From: Paenibacillus sinopodophylli
Lineage (GTDB): Bacteria; Bacillota; Bacilli; Paenibacillales; Paenibacillaceae
Direction of reading: 5' to 3'
Length of the DNA: 64,000 nucleotides
Assembly: GCF_005930355.1 (NCBI RefSeq)
Contig: NZ_VDBO01000008.1
Span: 62,001 to 126,000, forward strand
The notes beneath the pieces were generated by a model that saw nothing but the letters and a program-made list of their open reading frames with translations, had not been told where the DNA came from and made no database searches. Below are positions 32,573-41,852 of this stretch, one piece after another (position 1 is the stretch's first letter; every line of letters begins with the position of its first letter). The position numbers and the translations under genes were made by a program.

Positions 32573-33682
32573 ATGACGAATCAAGACAAACATATACCGA
32601 TTCATTTGCTTTCAGGCTTTCTAGGGAGCGGCAAGACGACACTGCTGAGACGCTTGCTGGATTATTATACCGCTCAAGGTAAGAAGCCTGCTGTCATTAT
32701 GAATGAGCTTGGCGATATTAATCTTGACGGCCAGCTTGTAGGCGACGAAGTGCCGATGGCTGAGATGCTGAGCGGGTGCATTTGCTGCACGATGCGCGGC
32801 GATTTGGGTGTGGAGATCAGTACGCTCATCAAAGAGCATCAGCCGGATGTGATTTTCATCGAGTCGACAGGGGCTGCAAATCCAATGGAGACACTTGATG
32901 GTGTAACTGAGGCGGCTATGTACGAGGCGATTGATTTGCGCAGCGTTATTACTATTGTTGACGGTCCCGAGCTGCTTGCCCGCAGTCGCGATGGCAAAGG
33001 ACGCACGTTCAAGCTGATGCTGGAGCAAATACGCTGCGCTACGGTTTTATTGCTGAATAAAGTCGATAGGCTGGAGCCGGAGCAGTTAGTTGAAGCACAG
33101 CAGCAGTTGCGCGAGCTTAACGCTCATGCGCCAATCGTTGCAACCGTCCGATGTGCGATCGATAATTGGAGCTGGCTTGATGCGGACGCGAATGCAACTG
33201 CCGAAAGTTTGCATAGAGAAGCCAGCTCTGCTAACGCAGCTGTTGTTGATTCATCTTCGGTTGCAGGCTCCATCGCAGAGCATCATGATGAGCATGACCT
33301 TGATCTACACGATCACACGCACAACGATCATAACTATGCGCATGATCATGCTCACACGCACAAAGAACATCACCATTCCCATGACCATGTCATGGTCATA
33401 ACACATTATTGGCGCAAGCCTGTGAGCAGCGAGGCCTTCGAGGCATTACTCCAGAGACTTCCCGCCAACATATATCGGGCAAAAGGGATTGTTACTTTTA
33501 CAGATGCGCCAAGTCGTTTTCTATTCCAATACGCCTATAAGGAATCAGACTTTATGAGAATCGAACCGCAGGGGCATGTCAATGATGTAGCGGTATTTAT
33601 CGGAGAGCATTTCTCTAAAGAGTGGTTGTTAAGTGAGCTGGAACAGTTAGAGCAGTTGGAGCTTTCTGAGGCTGGCGAGTAG
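32573..33682 (+). CDS. COG0523 zinc-chaperone GTPase (CobW/ZagA-like)
   Basis: G3E-family GTPase of 369 residues. Motifs in order: Walker A GFLGSGKTTLLRRLL near residue 14, the metal-binding CXCC (GCICCTMRGDL) near 65, ESTGAANP, NKVDRL for guanine binding, then a His-rich loop at about residues 235-272 with 16 His, and the CobW C-terminal domain. COG0523 proteins with such loops deliver zinc to enzymes under zinc limitation; B. subtilis ZagA (YciC) is the model. A Zur-like box in the promoter supports this role. Confidence 0.9.
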   Translation: MTNQDKHIPIHLLSGFLGSGKTTLLRRLLDYYTAQGKKPAVIMNELGDINLDGQLVGDEVPMAEMLSGCICCTMRGDLGVEISTLIKEHQPDVIFIESTGAANPMETLDGVTEAAMYEAIDLRSVITIVDGPELLARSRDGKGRTFKLMLEQIRCATVLLLNKVDRLEPEQLVEAQQQLRELNAHAPIVATVRCAIDNWSWLDADANATAESLHREASSANAAVVDSSSVAGSIAEHHDEHDLDLHDHTHNDHNYAHDHAHTHKEHHHSHDHVMVITHYWRKPVSSEAFEALLQRLPANIYRAKGIVTFTDAPSRFLFQYAYKESDFMRIEPQGHVNDVAVFIGEHFSKEWLLSELEQLEQLELSEAGE

Positions 33683-33816
33683 GCTTAAGTTTCTGTAGGA
33701 ATCTGTCGAATTGTGCTGCTTTCATGTCTAATCAGTTGATGGCTTGGGTAAAATAATCCAGATGAGGCTTGCTCAGCCTCTGCATCACGATTGCATTGGA
33801 AAGGTGTGGCAGCAGT

Positions 33817-34338
33817 ATGATTAAAAAATGGTTTATCCCTATTGTATCGCTGGCTGTTCTATTCTCGGCCGCTCCTGCATGGGCTGCAAAATCAGTAACA
33901 GCTTTGCCAATTGGTTTCTTCTCCGCTCAGCATCCCAAGGATTCCGAACTGGATCAGGAGCATAAGCATGGCAAGGGGAGAATGACGCGCAAACAATTCG
34001 AAGCTTATCGGCTGGAGAAGCTGAAGGAAATAGCAACCTACTTTGGCATACAGGCTGAAGGAAAAACCGCTGAACAGCTAAAGAAAGAAGTAGAAGCAGC
34101 TAAACTTGCCAATAAGGATAAATGGGAAGCATTCAAAGCGGAGCATCAAGCGAAGCGGCTTGAGCATTTGCGTGAAGTAGCCAAAGAGCATGGCATCAAA
34201 ACGGAAGGTAAGACATCCGAGCAGCTGCGTGAGGAGCTCTATCAGCTCCATGGTGGTAAAGGTAAACGTCCGCATCGTCTTGAGGATCATAATCGAGCCA
34301 AGCAAGACAAGCAGAACGGAAATCAAAGCGAGGTATAA
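33817..34338 (+). CDS. Secreted protein with two SAP-like helical repeats
   Basis: Protein of 173 residues from ATG 33817 (RBS AAAGGTG). The N terminus is a Sec signal peptide with a cleavage site after AAPAWA. Two similar repeats follow: LEKLKEIATYFGIQAEGKTAEQ and LEHLREVAKEHGIKTEGKTSEQ, each with a helix, a G-I, and a T-x-E-Q-L helix, as in SAP-type motifs. The ends are rich in Lys, His and Glu. It is probably released outside the cell. The function is not known. A single gene with its own terminator. Confidence 0.75.
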   Translation: MIKKWFIPIVSLAVLFSAAPAWAAKSVTALPIGFFSAQHPKDSELDQEHKHGKGRMTRKQFEAYRLEKLKEIATYFGIQAEGKTAEQLKKEVEAAKLANKDKWEAFKAEHQAKRLEHLREVAKEHGIKTEGKTSEQLREELYQLHGGKGKRPHRLEDHNRAKQDKQNGNQSEV

Positions 34339-34434
34339 ATGCTTGGTTATGCTATTGATAAGCAGTTCGCTGTCAATCATCTAACAGCTAATCATCTCGC
34401 AGATAAAACATGCAGTTAGACCACTTGCAAATAG

Positions 34435-34469
34435 GATAGGCCCTGCCAAATGGCTGAGGCCTATTTTTG
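34435..34469 (+). terminator. Rho-independent terminator
   Basis: ATAGGCC pairs with GGCCTAT and TTTTG follows. It closes the secreted SAP-like gene. The stretch 34470-34740 is AT-rich, shows no gene, and should hold the promoter of the GGDEF/EAL gene. Confidence 0.85.
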
Positions 34470-34740
34470 TTCGATTTTGACTTTGGCGACAGTCTTCAAC
34501 AGAGAGTCGAAAACAATAAATGCAATAAATTACCTCCGCGTTAAAAGGGAACTAAGTTCAATTGGCTCTTGTAATATTCGAAAATGTTGAATTTAGTAGT
34601 TTTTTGTCGAATTATATAGGGTTATTATCCTAATTTTTCATTGTGTTTGGCTTGAAATGTCAAGTATACTAGAACCACATCATAAATTGACAAATTTCGT
34701 CGATTTTGCTTTCTCCGACAACAAGGGGCTGATAGATATC

Positions 34741-37230
34741 ATGAGGAAGATAAGGCTAAGCATTGCACAAAAATTAATATTTTCACTTGGCCTTCTCGTA
34801 CTTCTCTCGTTAGGACTTTTAGCATTTGCCCACCTCGTTAAGCTATATAACTCAAATCTTCGTGAGAGCGAGCTTCAAGCACAAACGGAGTCTTCCTCAT
34901 ACATATATCCTTTCTCTAAAACAATGAATGAAACAACATCGATACTTAAAACGCTTGAATTTATTCTCCTTCAATTGAAAAAAGATCAGCTGCAAGATAG
35001 AGAAAATACGATTGAACTGTTAAAGAAAGTGCTGTCCGACAATCCAGATCTGTTAGGGGTATATACCCTTTGGGAGCCGAATGCCTTTGACGGTAATGAT
35101 GCGGAGCATCGAAATAAGACGAGCTATGATGACGATACCGGTAGGTTTGTCCCATACATTGTCCGCAGAGACGACACGATAGAGGTGCTCGCGCTCGAGG
35201 ATTATGAAGATAAGCAGAAGGGCTTGTTCTATCAGCAGCCTAAACAGACCAAATCATTCTCGCTCTTGGAACCTTATTATTACAAGGTGAAAGGCAAATC
35301 GATTCTGATGACCTCGCTTGTGCTGCCGCTGCTTGACGAACAAGGCAATTTTATGGGCATTGTCGGAGCAGATATTTCACTTTCCTCGGTTCAGCAGCGA
35401 ATAGAAAAATTCAGGCCGCTGGGCGGGTATGCCGCCATTATTACAACTGGTAATCGTTACTTGGCTAACGGAAGAGATGCCGATTTGGTGAATACCTCCT
35501 TTCAACTATGGGGCACCAGTAATGAGCTCGAAGCTATAAAGGGAACAGCAGTGCGCAGCGCGTATACGAGTGACCCAAGCGAGGAAGGGACTGTACTGCG
35601 GACGTTCTATCCGATTCAAATCCAGGACGTGCTGTGGCATATCGAAACCGTCATTCCCAAAAAAAACATGCTGACTGCATATTATAAAAGCCTTTGGGAG
35701 TCAATCTGGATCACATGTCTTGCCCTGCTTTTTATGGCGATTGTGATGGCGCTTCTCGTACGTAAAATTATTCTGGTCAATATTCAGAAGGTGGTACAGG
35801 CAACCTCGGCGTTTGCGGCAGGGGGCCGAACACAGCTGTTAAGTATACATACAAACGATGAATTTGAATTTATGGCGCTGCATTTCAATTATATGCTGTC
35901 TCAGCGCAAGGAAGCCGAGCAAGTAATTGAGTACCAATCGACCCATGATTTATTAACGGGGCTTCCTAACCGTTACGCTTATCATCGCTATATCGAGGGG
36001 AAAGCGTTAGGCAGCAGAATTAAAGAAAGACAAATGGTATTGCTAATCATTGATCTTGATCGCTTCAAGATGATTAATGACACGTTGGATTATGCAATGG
36101 GAGACCAATTGCTTAAGCAAATGGCAGGACGGATCGTCCAAGCCGTTGGCAGCGGAGGACGCGTGTTCCGTTTTGGCGGTGACGAGTACATAGTGCTGCT
36201 GGAGGAAGTAACGCATTCGGATCAGGCGGTTCATATAGCAGAAACGATTCTGACGGTCATTTCCGAACCGATTTCATTAAAGGACCGAATATTCTACATG
36301 ACGGCCAGTATTGGAATCAGCTTTGGCCATGCTTGGACACCAGACGCAGCAGATCAGCTTATGAAAGAAGCGGACATAGCGATGTATGTCGCGAAGAAAG
36401 AGCATAATACGAGCAAGGTTTATACGGCCTCTATGAATGATGTGACCAAGAGAGAGCTGCTGCTGGAGAGCAGTATGTCCCGCGCGCTTGAGCGTGGTGA
36501 ATTCATGCTGTATTATCAGCCGAAAGTAGAAGTCGCAACGGGACGAATCTACGGGGCAGAAGCATTAATTCGCTGGAACCATCCGGAGCTTGGCACGGTA
36601 TCGCCGCTGGATTTCATCCCAATTGCCGAAAAGACGGGATTTATTATTCCATTAGGCGAATGGGTGCTGTATAAAGCCTGTCAACAAATTAGAGAATGGG
36701 AGCAAATGGGGCTTTCAAAGCTCTCAGTGAGCGTAAACATGTCGATGATTCAGTTCCAGCAGAAGCAGATCGTTCACACCATCGAACATATCATTTCGGA
36801 TGCGGGAATCCTGCCGGAGCAAATCGAGCTGGAAATTACCGAGTCGATATTTATGGATAATCCAGGGCAGACGCTTACCATCCTTGACCAGCTCAAGCAG
36901 CTTGGGGTGAAGCTGTCGCTTGATGATTTCGGTACAGGCTATTCCTCGCTAAGCTATTTGCAGAACATTCCGCTGCATACGCTGAAGCTGGATAAGACGT
37001 TTATTAGTGGAATTGTGAGCGACTTCAAGAAACAAATGATATACAAATCCGTTATTGTCATTGCCCATAATTTGAATTTGAATGTTGTGACGGAAGGTGT
37101 AGAGACGCAAGAGGAGCTGGATATCGTATGCGATCATCATTGCGACGCCATTCAAGGCTACTTCTACAGCCCGCCAGTACCTCCAGTTCAATTCGCGCAA
37201 TTATTCATAGAACATAATAATAGAGCTTGA
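34741..37230 (+). CDS. Membrane GGDEF/EAL cyclic-di-GMP protein with Cache sensor
   Basis: Protein of 829 residues. ATG 34741 is preferred because AAGGGG precedes it and the first helix (about 12-32) then lies at the N terminus. An extracytoplasmic dCache-type sensor spans about 35-315, followed by a second helix near 320-342, a HAMP-like linker, a GGDEF domain with RFGGDEY (D481) and an EAL domain with E607-A-L, ITESIF and DDFGTGYSSLSYL. The Phe to Tyr change in GGDEF keeps the acidic pair, so cyclase activity is possible; the EAL residues look complete. It probably both makes and degrades cyclic-di-GMP in response to an outside signal. Confidence 0.92.
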   Translation: MRKIRLSIAQKLIFSLGLLVLLSLGLLAFAHLVKLYNSNLRESELQAQTESSSYIYPFSKTMNETTSILKTLEFILLQLKKDQLQDRENTIELLKKVLSDNPDLLGVYTLWEPNAFDGNDAEHRNKTSYDDDTGRFVPYIVRRDDTIEVLALEDYEDKQKGLFYQQPKQTKSFSLLEPYYYKVKGKSILMTSLVLPLLDEQGNFMGIVGADISLSSVQQRIEKFRPLGGYAAIITTGNRYLANGRDADLVNTSFQLWGTSNELEAIKGTAVRSAYTSDPSEEGTVLRTFYPIQIQDVLWHIETVIPKKNMLTAYYKSLWESIWITCLALLFMAIVMALLVRKIILVNIQKVVQATSAFAAGGRTQLLSIHTNDEFEFMALHFNYMLSQRKEAEQVIEYQSTHDLLTGLPNRYAYHRYIEGKALGSRIKERQMVLLIIDLDRFKMINDTLDYAMGDQLLKQMAGRIVQAVGSGGRVFRFGGDEYIVLLEEVTHSDQAVHIAETILTVISEPISLKDRIFYMTASIGISFGHAWTPDAADQLMKEADIAMYVAKKEHNTSKVYTASMNDVTKRELLLESSMSRALERGEFMLYYQPKVEVATGRIYGAEALIRWNHPELGTVSPLDFIPIAEKTGFIIPLGEWVLYKACQQIREWEQMGLSKLSVSVNMSMIQFQQKQIVHTIEHIISDAGILPEQIELEITESIFMDNPGQTLTILDQLKQLGVKLSLDDFGTGYSSLSYLQNIPLHTLKLDKTFISGIVSDFKKQMIYKSVIVIAHNLNLNVVTEGVETQEELDIVCDHHCDAIQGYFYSPPVPPVQFAQLFIEHNNRA

Positions 37231-37232
37231 AC

Positions 37233-37270
37233 AAATGCCGTCTCCTAATACGTAAGGGGGCGGCATTTTT
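37233..37270 (+). terminator. Rho-independent terminator after GGDEF/EAL gene
   Basis: AAATGCCG(TC)TCC pairs with GGG(GG)CGGCATTT and a T-run follows. Confidence 0.85.
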
Positions 37271-37390
37271 ATGTGGATGTGGGTTGGGATTTTTCTGGTA
37301 AAATAAAGTTTGGCTCGTTATGTTACAAAAATGAGGACAGTATCGTCTTTCTTATAGCTTGAGCAAAAAAACGTGAAGGAGGTACATGGA

Positions 37391-37918
37391 ATGGAACATT
37401 CGGCGCCGGATATGTTTCGCCAGCAATTCAACCAGCATTATCCCGTTGTCAGGAGAAAGCTTATTGCTCTTATTCGCGATGAAGCTGCAGCGGAGGATCT
37501 TGCGCAGGAAACATTTCTGAGATTATATCGGAATCCGCCAGACCAGCCTGAAGCAATTGGAGCATGGCTTCACCGTGTATTAACGAGGCTTGCCTATGAC
37601 TATATGGATAAGAAGGCGCGGGAACGTGCTTTGAATCAAAAGCAGGAACAAAGCATGCTGTCAGAACCGCAAGCGGTGCAGTCAGGTGAGCAGCGGGCAA
37701 TGGACAAGGATGCAGAAGAGCAACTGCTAAGCTGGCTTAATGCGCTGCCTGAGCGAGATAAGCAGATGCTGCTGCTTCGCTACGAGGGGTACAGCTACGC
37801 GGAGATTGCAGAGCAGCTGCAATTGCGGCAACCTCAGGTAGGAACGATGCTGCGCAGAGCGGGAGAACGGCTTAGGCGGCAAGCGGGGCATACAGAAAAT
37901 GTGTATTCTCATGATTAG
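37391..37918 (+). CDS. ECF-type RNA polymerase sigma factor
   Basis: Sigma factor of 175 residues. ATG 37391 is used; AAGGAGG lies 8 bases upstream. Region 2 is seen as RKLIALIRDEAAAEDLAQETFLRLYRNP and the DNA-melting part WLHRVLTRLAYDYMDKK; region 4 as LPERDKQMLLLRYEGYSYAEIAEQLQLRQPQVGTMLRRAGERLR with a helix-turn-helix. It resembles SigX/SigW-like envelope-stress factors. The next gene is a likely anti-sigma factor, followed by an ABC transporter, all in one unit, so it probably controls this exporter and its own operon. Confidence 0.92.
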   Translation: MEHSAPDMFRQQFNQHYPVVRRKLIALIRDEAAAEDLAQETFLRLYRNPPDQPEAIGAWLHRVLTRLAYDYMDKKARERALNQKQEQSMLSEPQAVQSGEQRAMDKDAEEQLLSWLNALPERDKQMLLLRYEGYSYAEIAEQLQLRQPQVGTMLRRAGERLRRQAGHTENVYSHD

Positions 37919-37950
37919 AATGGCAGGTCAAATTCCTTTAGGAGGAGTGC

Positions 37951-39138
37951 ATGATGACAAGTAATGAAAGATTGAATAAAACAGAGCAGGAGCAGCTATC
38001 CGCAGCTTGGTCGAGGCTCGAGGAACAACTGGAGCATACTGAGCAATCTCCCTTGTGGGAGCAGTGGGAGTCGCAAGCTGTAAGCAACCATACTGAGCAG
38101 TCAGCAGGAAGACCTGTTTCCTCAGAAGAAGCAGTGAAGGAGGCTCCTGATGCGAGGGGGATAGACGAAGTACAAGCACCATCAAATGTTGTTCCGCTTG
38201 GTAGAAAGCGGGCTATATCGAGTGAATCGGACAGCCGGCTGAGACAGAGCGGAGCAGTACAGCGCTGGTTTCGCAGGAATAAAGGCAAGACGGTTGCTGC
38301 ATGCGCTGCTGCTCTTCTAGCCGTTGTCATTGCAATTCCATCAACGAATGAAGCTTTGGCAGCTTGGCTGAATACGTTCCGCATGGAAAAGGTGATTGTT
38401 GTGAACGAAGGTGATTTGCAGTCGCTAATGAACAGCTTTATCGGCGAAGGAGAATCTCTGGAGAGGAATAATCGATTCGGAAGCTTTGAGAAGCATTCTG
38501 TAGGCAGCTATGAGGCAATTACCGCAGAGCAGGCCGCCGCTAAACTTGGTTTTCCGTTAGCTGCGATTAAGCTGGGAGAAGATCAGACGACTGCCATTTC
38601 ATCCATAGCAGCGGAATCCATCTTGCTCCATCTGAATGTAAACGAGATAAACAGTGCCATGCGGAAGCTGGGTGCGGATAAGCTGCTTCCTGAATCGGTT
38701 GATGGGAAAGCGATAACCTTTCATACCGGAGAAGGGGTAAATGTAACGTATCAGAGTAATGGAGGAACCCATTCGGAGCAAAGCGTACAAGTAACTTATA
38801 TAAAAGAGCCTTCTATCGAGGTAGATTCGTCAGTTAATGTGAAGGATGCTTACGAAGCGGTCATTCGCTTCCCTGCGCTGCCTGAGCATTTGCGTACCTC
38901 GCTTCAGCGTGCTGTCAGTCTGGAGAATGGCGAGATTCCGATGCCGCTTATTGCGAATAATGACTGGGAGAAGGTCACCATTAAAGCTGTTGACGTTTAT
39001 ATAGATATGCGATACGTGGGTCAGAGCAGCGTGAATGCGATGTGGCTGCAGGATGGCATTGTTACCTATGCTTATTTGAACGGTTATGAGGACGAACAAC
39101 AAATAAAAGCGTTGGTATCGGAGTTGATTCGCTCTTGA
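37951..39138 (+). CDS. Putative membrane anti-sigma factor
   Basis: Protein of 395 residues behind TAGGAGGAG. The N-terminal 110 residues are acidic and polar (the presumed sigma-binding part in the cytoplasm), one membrane helix lies at about 112-130 (VAACAAALLAVVIAIP), and the rest is an extracytoplasmic sensor domain. The order sigma then single-helix protein is typical of ECF sigma and anti-sigma pairs. No zinc-binding HXXXCXXC motif is seen, so it is not a ZAS-type anti-sigma. Its end overlaps the ABC ATPase start by 4 bases. Confidence 0.8.
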   Translation: MMTSNERLNKTEQEQLSAAWSRLEEQLEHTEQSPLWEQWESQAVSNHTEQSAGRPVSSEEAVKEAPDARGIDEVQAPSNVVPLGRKRAISSESDSRLRQSGAVQRWFRRNKGKTVAACAAALLAVVIAIPSTNEALAAWLNTFRMEKVIVVNEGDLQSLMNSFIGEGESLERNNRFGSFEKHSVGSYEAITAEQAAAKLGFPLAAIKLGEDQTTAISSIAAESILLHLNVNEINSAMRKLGADKLLPESVDGKAITFHTGEGVNVTYQSNGGTHSEQSVQVTYIKEPSIEVDSSVNVKDAYEAVIRFPALPEHLRTSLQRAVSLENGEIPMPLIANNDWEKVTIKAVDVYIDMRYVGQSSVNAMWLQDGIVTYAYLNGYEDEQQIKALVSELIRS

Positions 39139-40088
39139 TTCGCAATGCGATTGAAACAAATCAGCTAACGAAGGATTATGGCGACGGCCGCGGCTGCAGC
39201 GGCGTTACGCTGACGATTAGAGAAGGGGAAGCCTTTGGCTTCCTCGGCCCTAATGGAGCGGGTAAAAGCACGATTGTCAAAATGCTCACGGGACTTATTC
39301 AGCCCACCTCAGGCAAAGCACAAATCTATGGACATGCTTCTGGAACAATCGAAGCAAGGCGAAGATTAGGCTATTTGCCTGAGCTTTTTCGCTATCCGGA
39401 CTGGCTGACGGGTGAGGAGGTGCTTGCGTTTCATGCGAAGCTGTGTGAGCTGGATCGTTCTCAAGCGAAGCGCCGAATCCAACAACTGCTGGATGAGGTT
39501 GGAATTGGTGCTAGGGGGCGTGATCGGCTAAAGGGCTATTCTAAGGGCATGCAGCAGAGGCTTGGACTTGCATGTGCACTGCTTGCTGATCCTGATATCG
39601 TGTTTCTGGATGAGCCGGCTTCCGCACTTGATCCCGTTGGCCGCTATGAGGTGAGAGAGCTGCTTGTTAGATTGAGAGGCAGGGGAAAGACGATCTTTCT
39701 GAACTCGCATTTGCTCGAGGACGTGGAGCAGCTATGCGACAAGGTCGCCCTGCTTAATAACGGACAGGTGCTGGCGGAAGGAAGTGTCGCCGACGTGCTT
39801 CGCGAGCAATCTAATTGGCTGCTGCGTGTTAGCGGATATACCCCTCTGGCTGCAGATCGTATTCGTCACATGCTTGGCGTGAATGCCGTTGTTTCGGTAA
39901 CAGAGGCAGGAGAAGGAATGTCATGGATTACGCTTGAGCTGGACAACGATGAGCAGATCGGGTTAGTCAATTATTTGCTGATCGAGCTTGGACTTACGTT
40001 GTATGAGGTCGGAAAAACGAAATCTAGACTAGATGAGTGGTTCCGCCTTGCTGTAACAGGTCTTGAGCATAGGGGGGAGCGCTTGTGA
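39135..40088 (+). CDS. ABC transporter ATP-binding protein (ABC-2 exporter)
   Basis: ATPase of 317 residues starting at TTG 39135, which overlaps the preceding stop. Walker A GPNGAGKST (about 38-46), signature YSKGMQQRLGLA and Walker B DPDIVFLDEP are all intact. The last 90 residues form the accessory domain common in CcmA/NosF-type exporters. It pairs with the permease encoded next (overlap of 4 bases). The cargo is unknown; with an ECF sigma factor upstream, export or resistance to an envelope-active compound is plausible. Confidence 0.93.
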   Translation: MIRNAIETNQLTKDYGDGRGCSGVTLTIREGEAFGFLGPNGAGKSTIVKMLTGLIQPTSGKAQIYGHASGTIEARRRLGYLPELFRYPDWLTGEEVLAFHAKLCELDRSQAKRRIQQLLDEVGIGARGRDRLKGYSKGMQQRLGLACALLADPDIVFLDEPASALDPVGRYEVRELLVRLRGRGKTIFLNSHLLEDVEQLCDKVALLNNGQVLAEGSVADVLREQSNWLLRVSGYTPLAADRIRHMLGVNAVVSVTEAGEGMSWITLELDNDEQIGLVNYLLIELGLTLYEVGKTKSRLDEWFRLAVTGLEHRGERL

Positions 40089-40954
40089 TTGCTGTTTGGG
40101 GATTAACGTGGAAAGAGCTTATTCGCAAACGCGTGACCTTAATGACGGTCACGATGACGATGTTATTTTGGGTCGCTTATTGGTTTCTAGCGGGTGCGAT
40201 TGCAGGAGGCGAGGTGCATGTTGTCGCTTCATTTAGTTTACTTGAGCATTTTGCCCGCAGCGCTATGATATTGACGCTTGGCTTCTTTTTCGCTGCTTTC
40301 GCAGTTGCCTTTCTGGCTATCTTTAGCTCGGTTGCAGCGGTTACGGGCGAGGCTGAGGCGGGTGTGCTTCAATCGGTGCTGGCAAGGCCGATTCACCGTT
40401 GGCAATGGTATATGGGCAGATGGTTCGGATTTGTGAGCTATGTTGCGCTTTATGGGACCTTGCTGTTCGCTTCCCTTCACCTCATATGCTGGATGCATAC
40501 AGGGGTGCTGTTCAGCTTTGAAGTACTGATTCAATCACTTGGTTTGTTCTTATCCATTATACCGCTGCTTGTTTCTTTAACGATGATTGGGTCTTGTTAT
40601 ATCAGTCCGCTTGGTAACGGAATATGGATGACAATGCTATACGGAATGGGCTGGCTCGGTAATATGATTGACAGGTTTATGGAATCGGGGCGACTGCAAA
40701 TAAGTGGACTGGAGACACTAGAGACGCTTACCGGATTAATAAAGCTAGCCATGCCGGCAGATGCGGTGCAGCAGCGCATGTTGAGCGAGCTATTTTCGAT
40801 TAGAGAGCTGAGCGGCTTTTATGATTTGAATAGAGAGCTTAGTCTTTTTTCGATTAATGGAGCGGCATCCAACTCGTTTTTACTATACTGCTTGTTTTAT
40901 ACGTTTATACTGCTGGCGGGAGGACTATTGATTCTGCGGCGAAAAGATTTCTAG
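40085..40954 (+). CDS. ABC-2 type permease (NosY-like)
   Basis: Membrane protein of 289 residues with about six helices, starting at GTG 40085 (GTGA overlap with the ATPase stop; GGGGGGAG upstream). Features such as SSVAAVTGEAEAGVLQSVLARPIHRWQWYMGRWFG resemble the NosY/YhaP-like ABC-2 membrane subunits. It is the last gene of the sigma, anti-sigma, ATPase and permease unit. Confidence 0.9.
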   Translation: MIAVWGLTWKELIRKRVTLMTVTMTMLFWVAYWFLAGAIAGGEVHVVASFSLLEHFARSAMILTLGFFFAAFAVAFLAIFSSVAAVTGEAEAGVLQSVLARPIHRWQWYMGRWFGFVSYVALYGTLLFASLHLICWMHTGVLFSFEVLIQSLGLFLSIIPLLVSLTMIGSCYISPLGNGIWMTMLYGMGWLGNMIDRFMESGRLQISGLETLETLTGLIKLAMPADAVQQRMLSELFSIRELSGFYDLNRELSLFSINGAASNSFLLYCLFYTFILLAGGLLILRRKDF

Positions 40955-40956
40955 AA

Positions 40957-40993
40957 CAGGCTGCCCCCTTAGCGCGAAGGAGGCAGCTATTTT
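40957..40993. terminator. Terminator between converging genes
   Basis: GGCTGCC pairs with GGCAGC across a loop that itself contains CCTT/AAGG, followed by TATTTTG. It serves the sigma-factor operon and possibly the opposing lipoprotein gene. Confidence 0.75.
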
Positions 40994-40995
40994 GT

Positions 40996-41688
40996 TTATG
41001 TCGTCCACTGTGAGTGGACAATCGCACTTACATACCAGGCCCCGTCCCACTCCTCCAGTACGAGAATCAGACTTGCCCAATCCATACCCTCATATTGCTC
41101 GTTGAAGCCGCTGAAATGATAGTCCATCATATAGCTTTCTGGGAATAGCTCCTTTATATTGACTTTCATACTGCCCGTTCCTAAGATTTCATCCGAGCCA
41201 ACAGTCTCCGCATCAAGAAAGTCCTTATCATAAACGAACTGGTCATAATATTGCTTGAAGGTGAGGTCGATCGGCTCTCCTGAGCCATCATACTCACCGA
41301 AGTGATAAATGGTTGTGTCGGTTAGAGCAGGAAGGCTTGCCGCTGGGAAAATCTTAGCTGAAGCTGTATCAATATGAGCGTACGGTGAGAATAATAAGCC
41401 TTTATTCGGATGGATATATGCAGCAAGGCTTTGCAGATCCTCACCCTTGAGCAACGAGATGATCGCTGCTGCGGCAGCTTCAGGTGTCGTTGCAACAAGC
41501 GGATCATTCTCACTCGAAGGAACGGAATACGAAGGCTTAGGATTATCTTTTGGTTGATTGGCACCCGTATTCGCACTTGAGTTTGGCAGGGTGCTTGGTT
41601 GTTTTTCATTTGTTTGGTTTGTATTCGTACTGCAGGCGGCAAGCATTAATATCAGCGCGAAGGCTATAACCGCGATGAAAGGCTTCAT
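40996..41688 (-). CDS. Lipoprotein of unknown function
   Basis: Lipoprotein of 230 residues. Signal peptide MKPFIAVIAFALILMLAAC ends in lipobox LAAC, followed by a Ser/Asn/Pro-rich linker to about residue 65. The mature domain has the pattern EAAAAAIISLLKGEDLQSLAAYIHPNKGLLFSPYAHID and a C-terminal YVSAIVHSQWT; this resembles the NTF2-like or DUF-type extracellular domains of Bacillus lipoproteins. No function can be assigned. The gene faces the LacI regulator gene across a divergent spacer of about 160 bases. Confidence 0.82.
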   Translation of the reverse strand: MKPFIAVIAFALILMLAACSTNTNQTNEKQPSTLPNSSANTGANQPKDNPKPSYSVPSSENDPLVATTPEAAAAAIISLLKGEDLQSLAAYIHPNKGLLFSPYAHIDTASAKIFPAASLPALTDTTIYHFGEYDGSGEPIDLTFKQYYDQFVYDKDFLDAETVGSDEILGTGSMKVNIKELFPESYMMDYHFSGFNEQYEGMDWASLILVLEEWDGAWYVSAIVHSQWTT

Positions 41689-41817
41689 TACATATCCCCC
41701 CTTAATAATAGTTGATCGCTGTCAGCTCAGCTTGTTTAGCATTAACACGTGAGCTGCGCTTAAATGTTGCATAGACGCTTGTGAACTTTGCTGTTGTCTG
41801 GTAAACTGAATATGTTA

Positions 41818-41839
41818 TTTAGTAAATTTATTAACTAAA
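41818..41839. promoter_or_regulatory. Candidate operator of the LacI-type regulator
   Basis: A 22-base dyad with arms TTTAGTAAAT and ATTAACTAAA, just before the regulator start. Its place fits autoregulation by the LacI-family protein, but the centre is not the usual LacI/GalR CG core. Confidence 0.5.
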
Positions 41840-41852
41840 CATGGAGTGTGGC

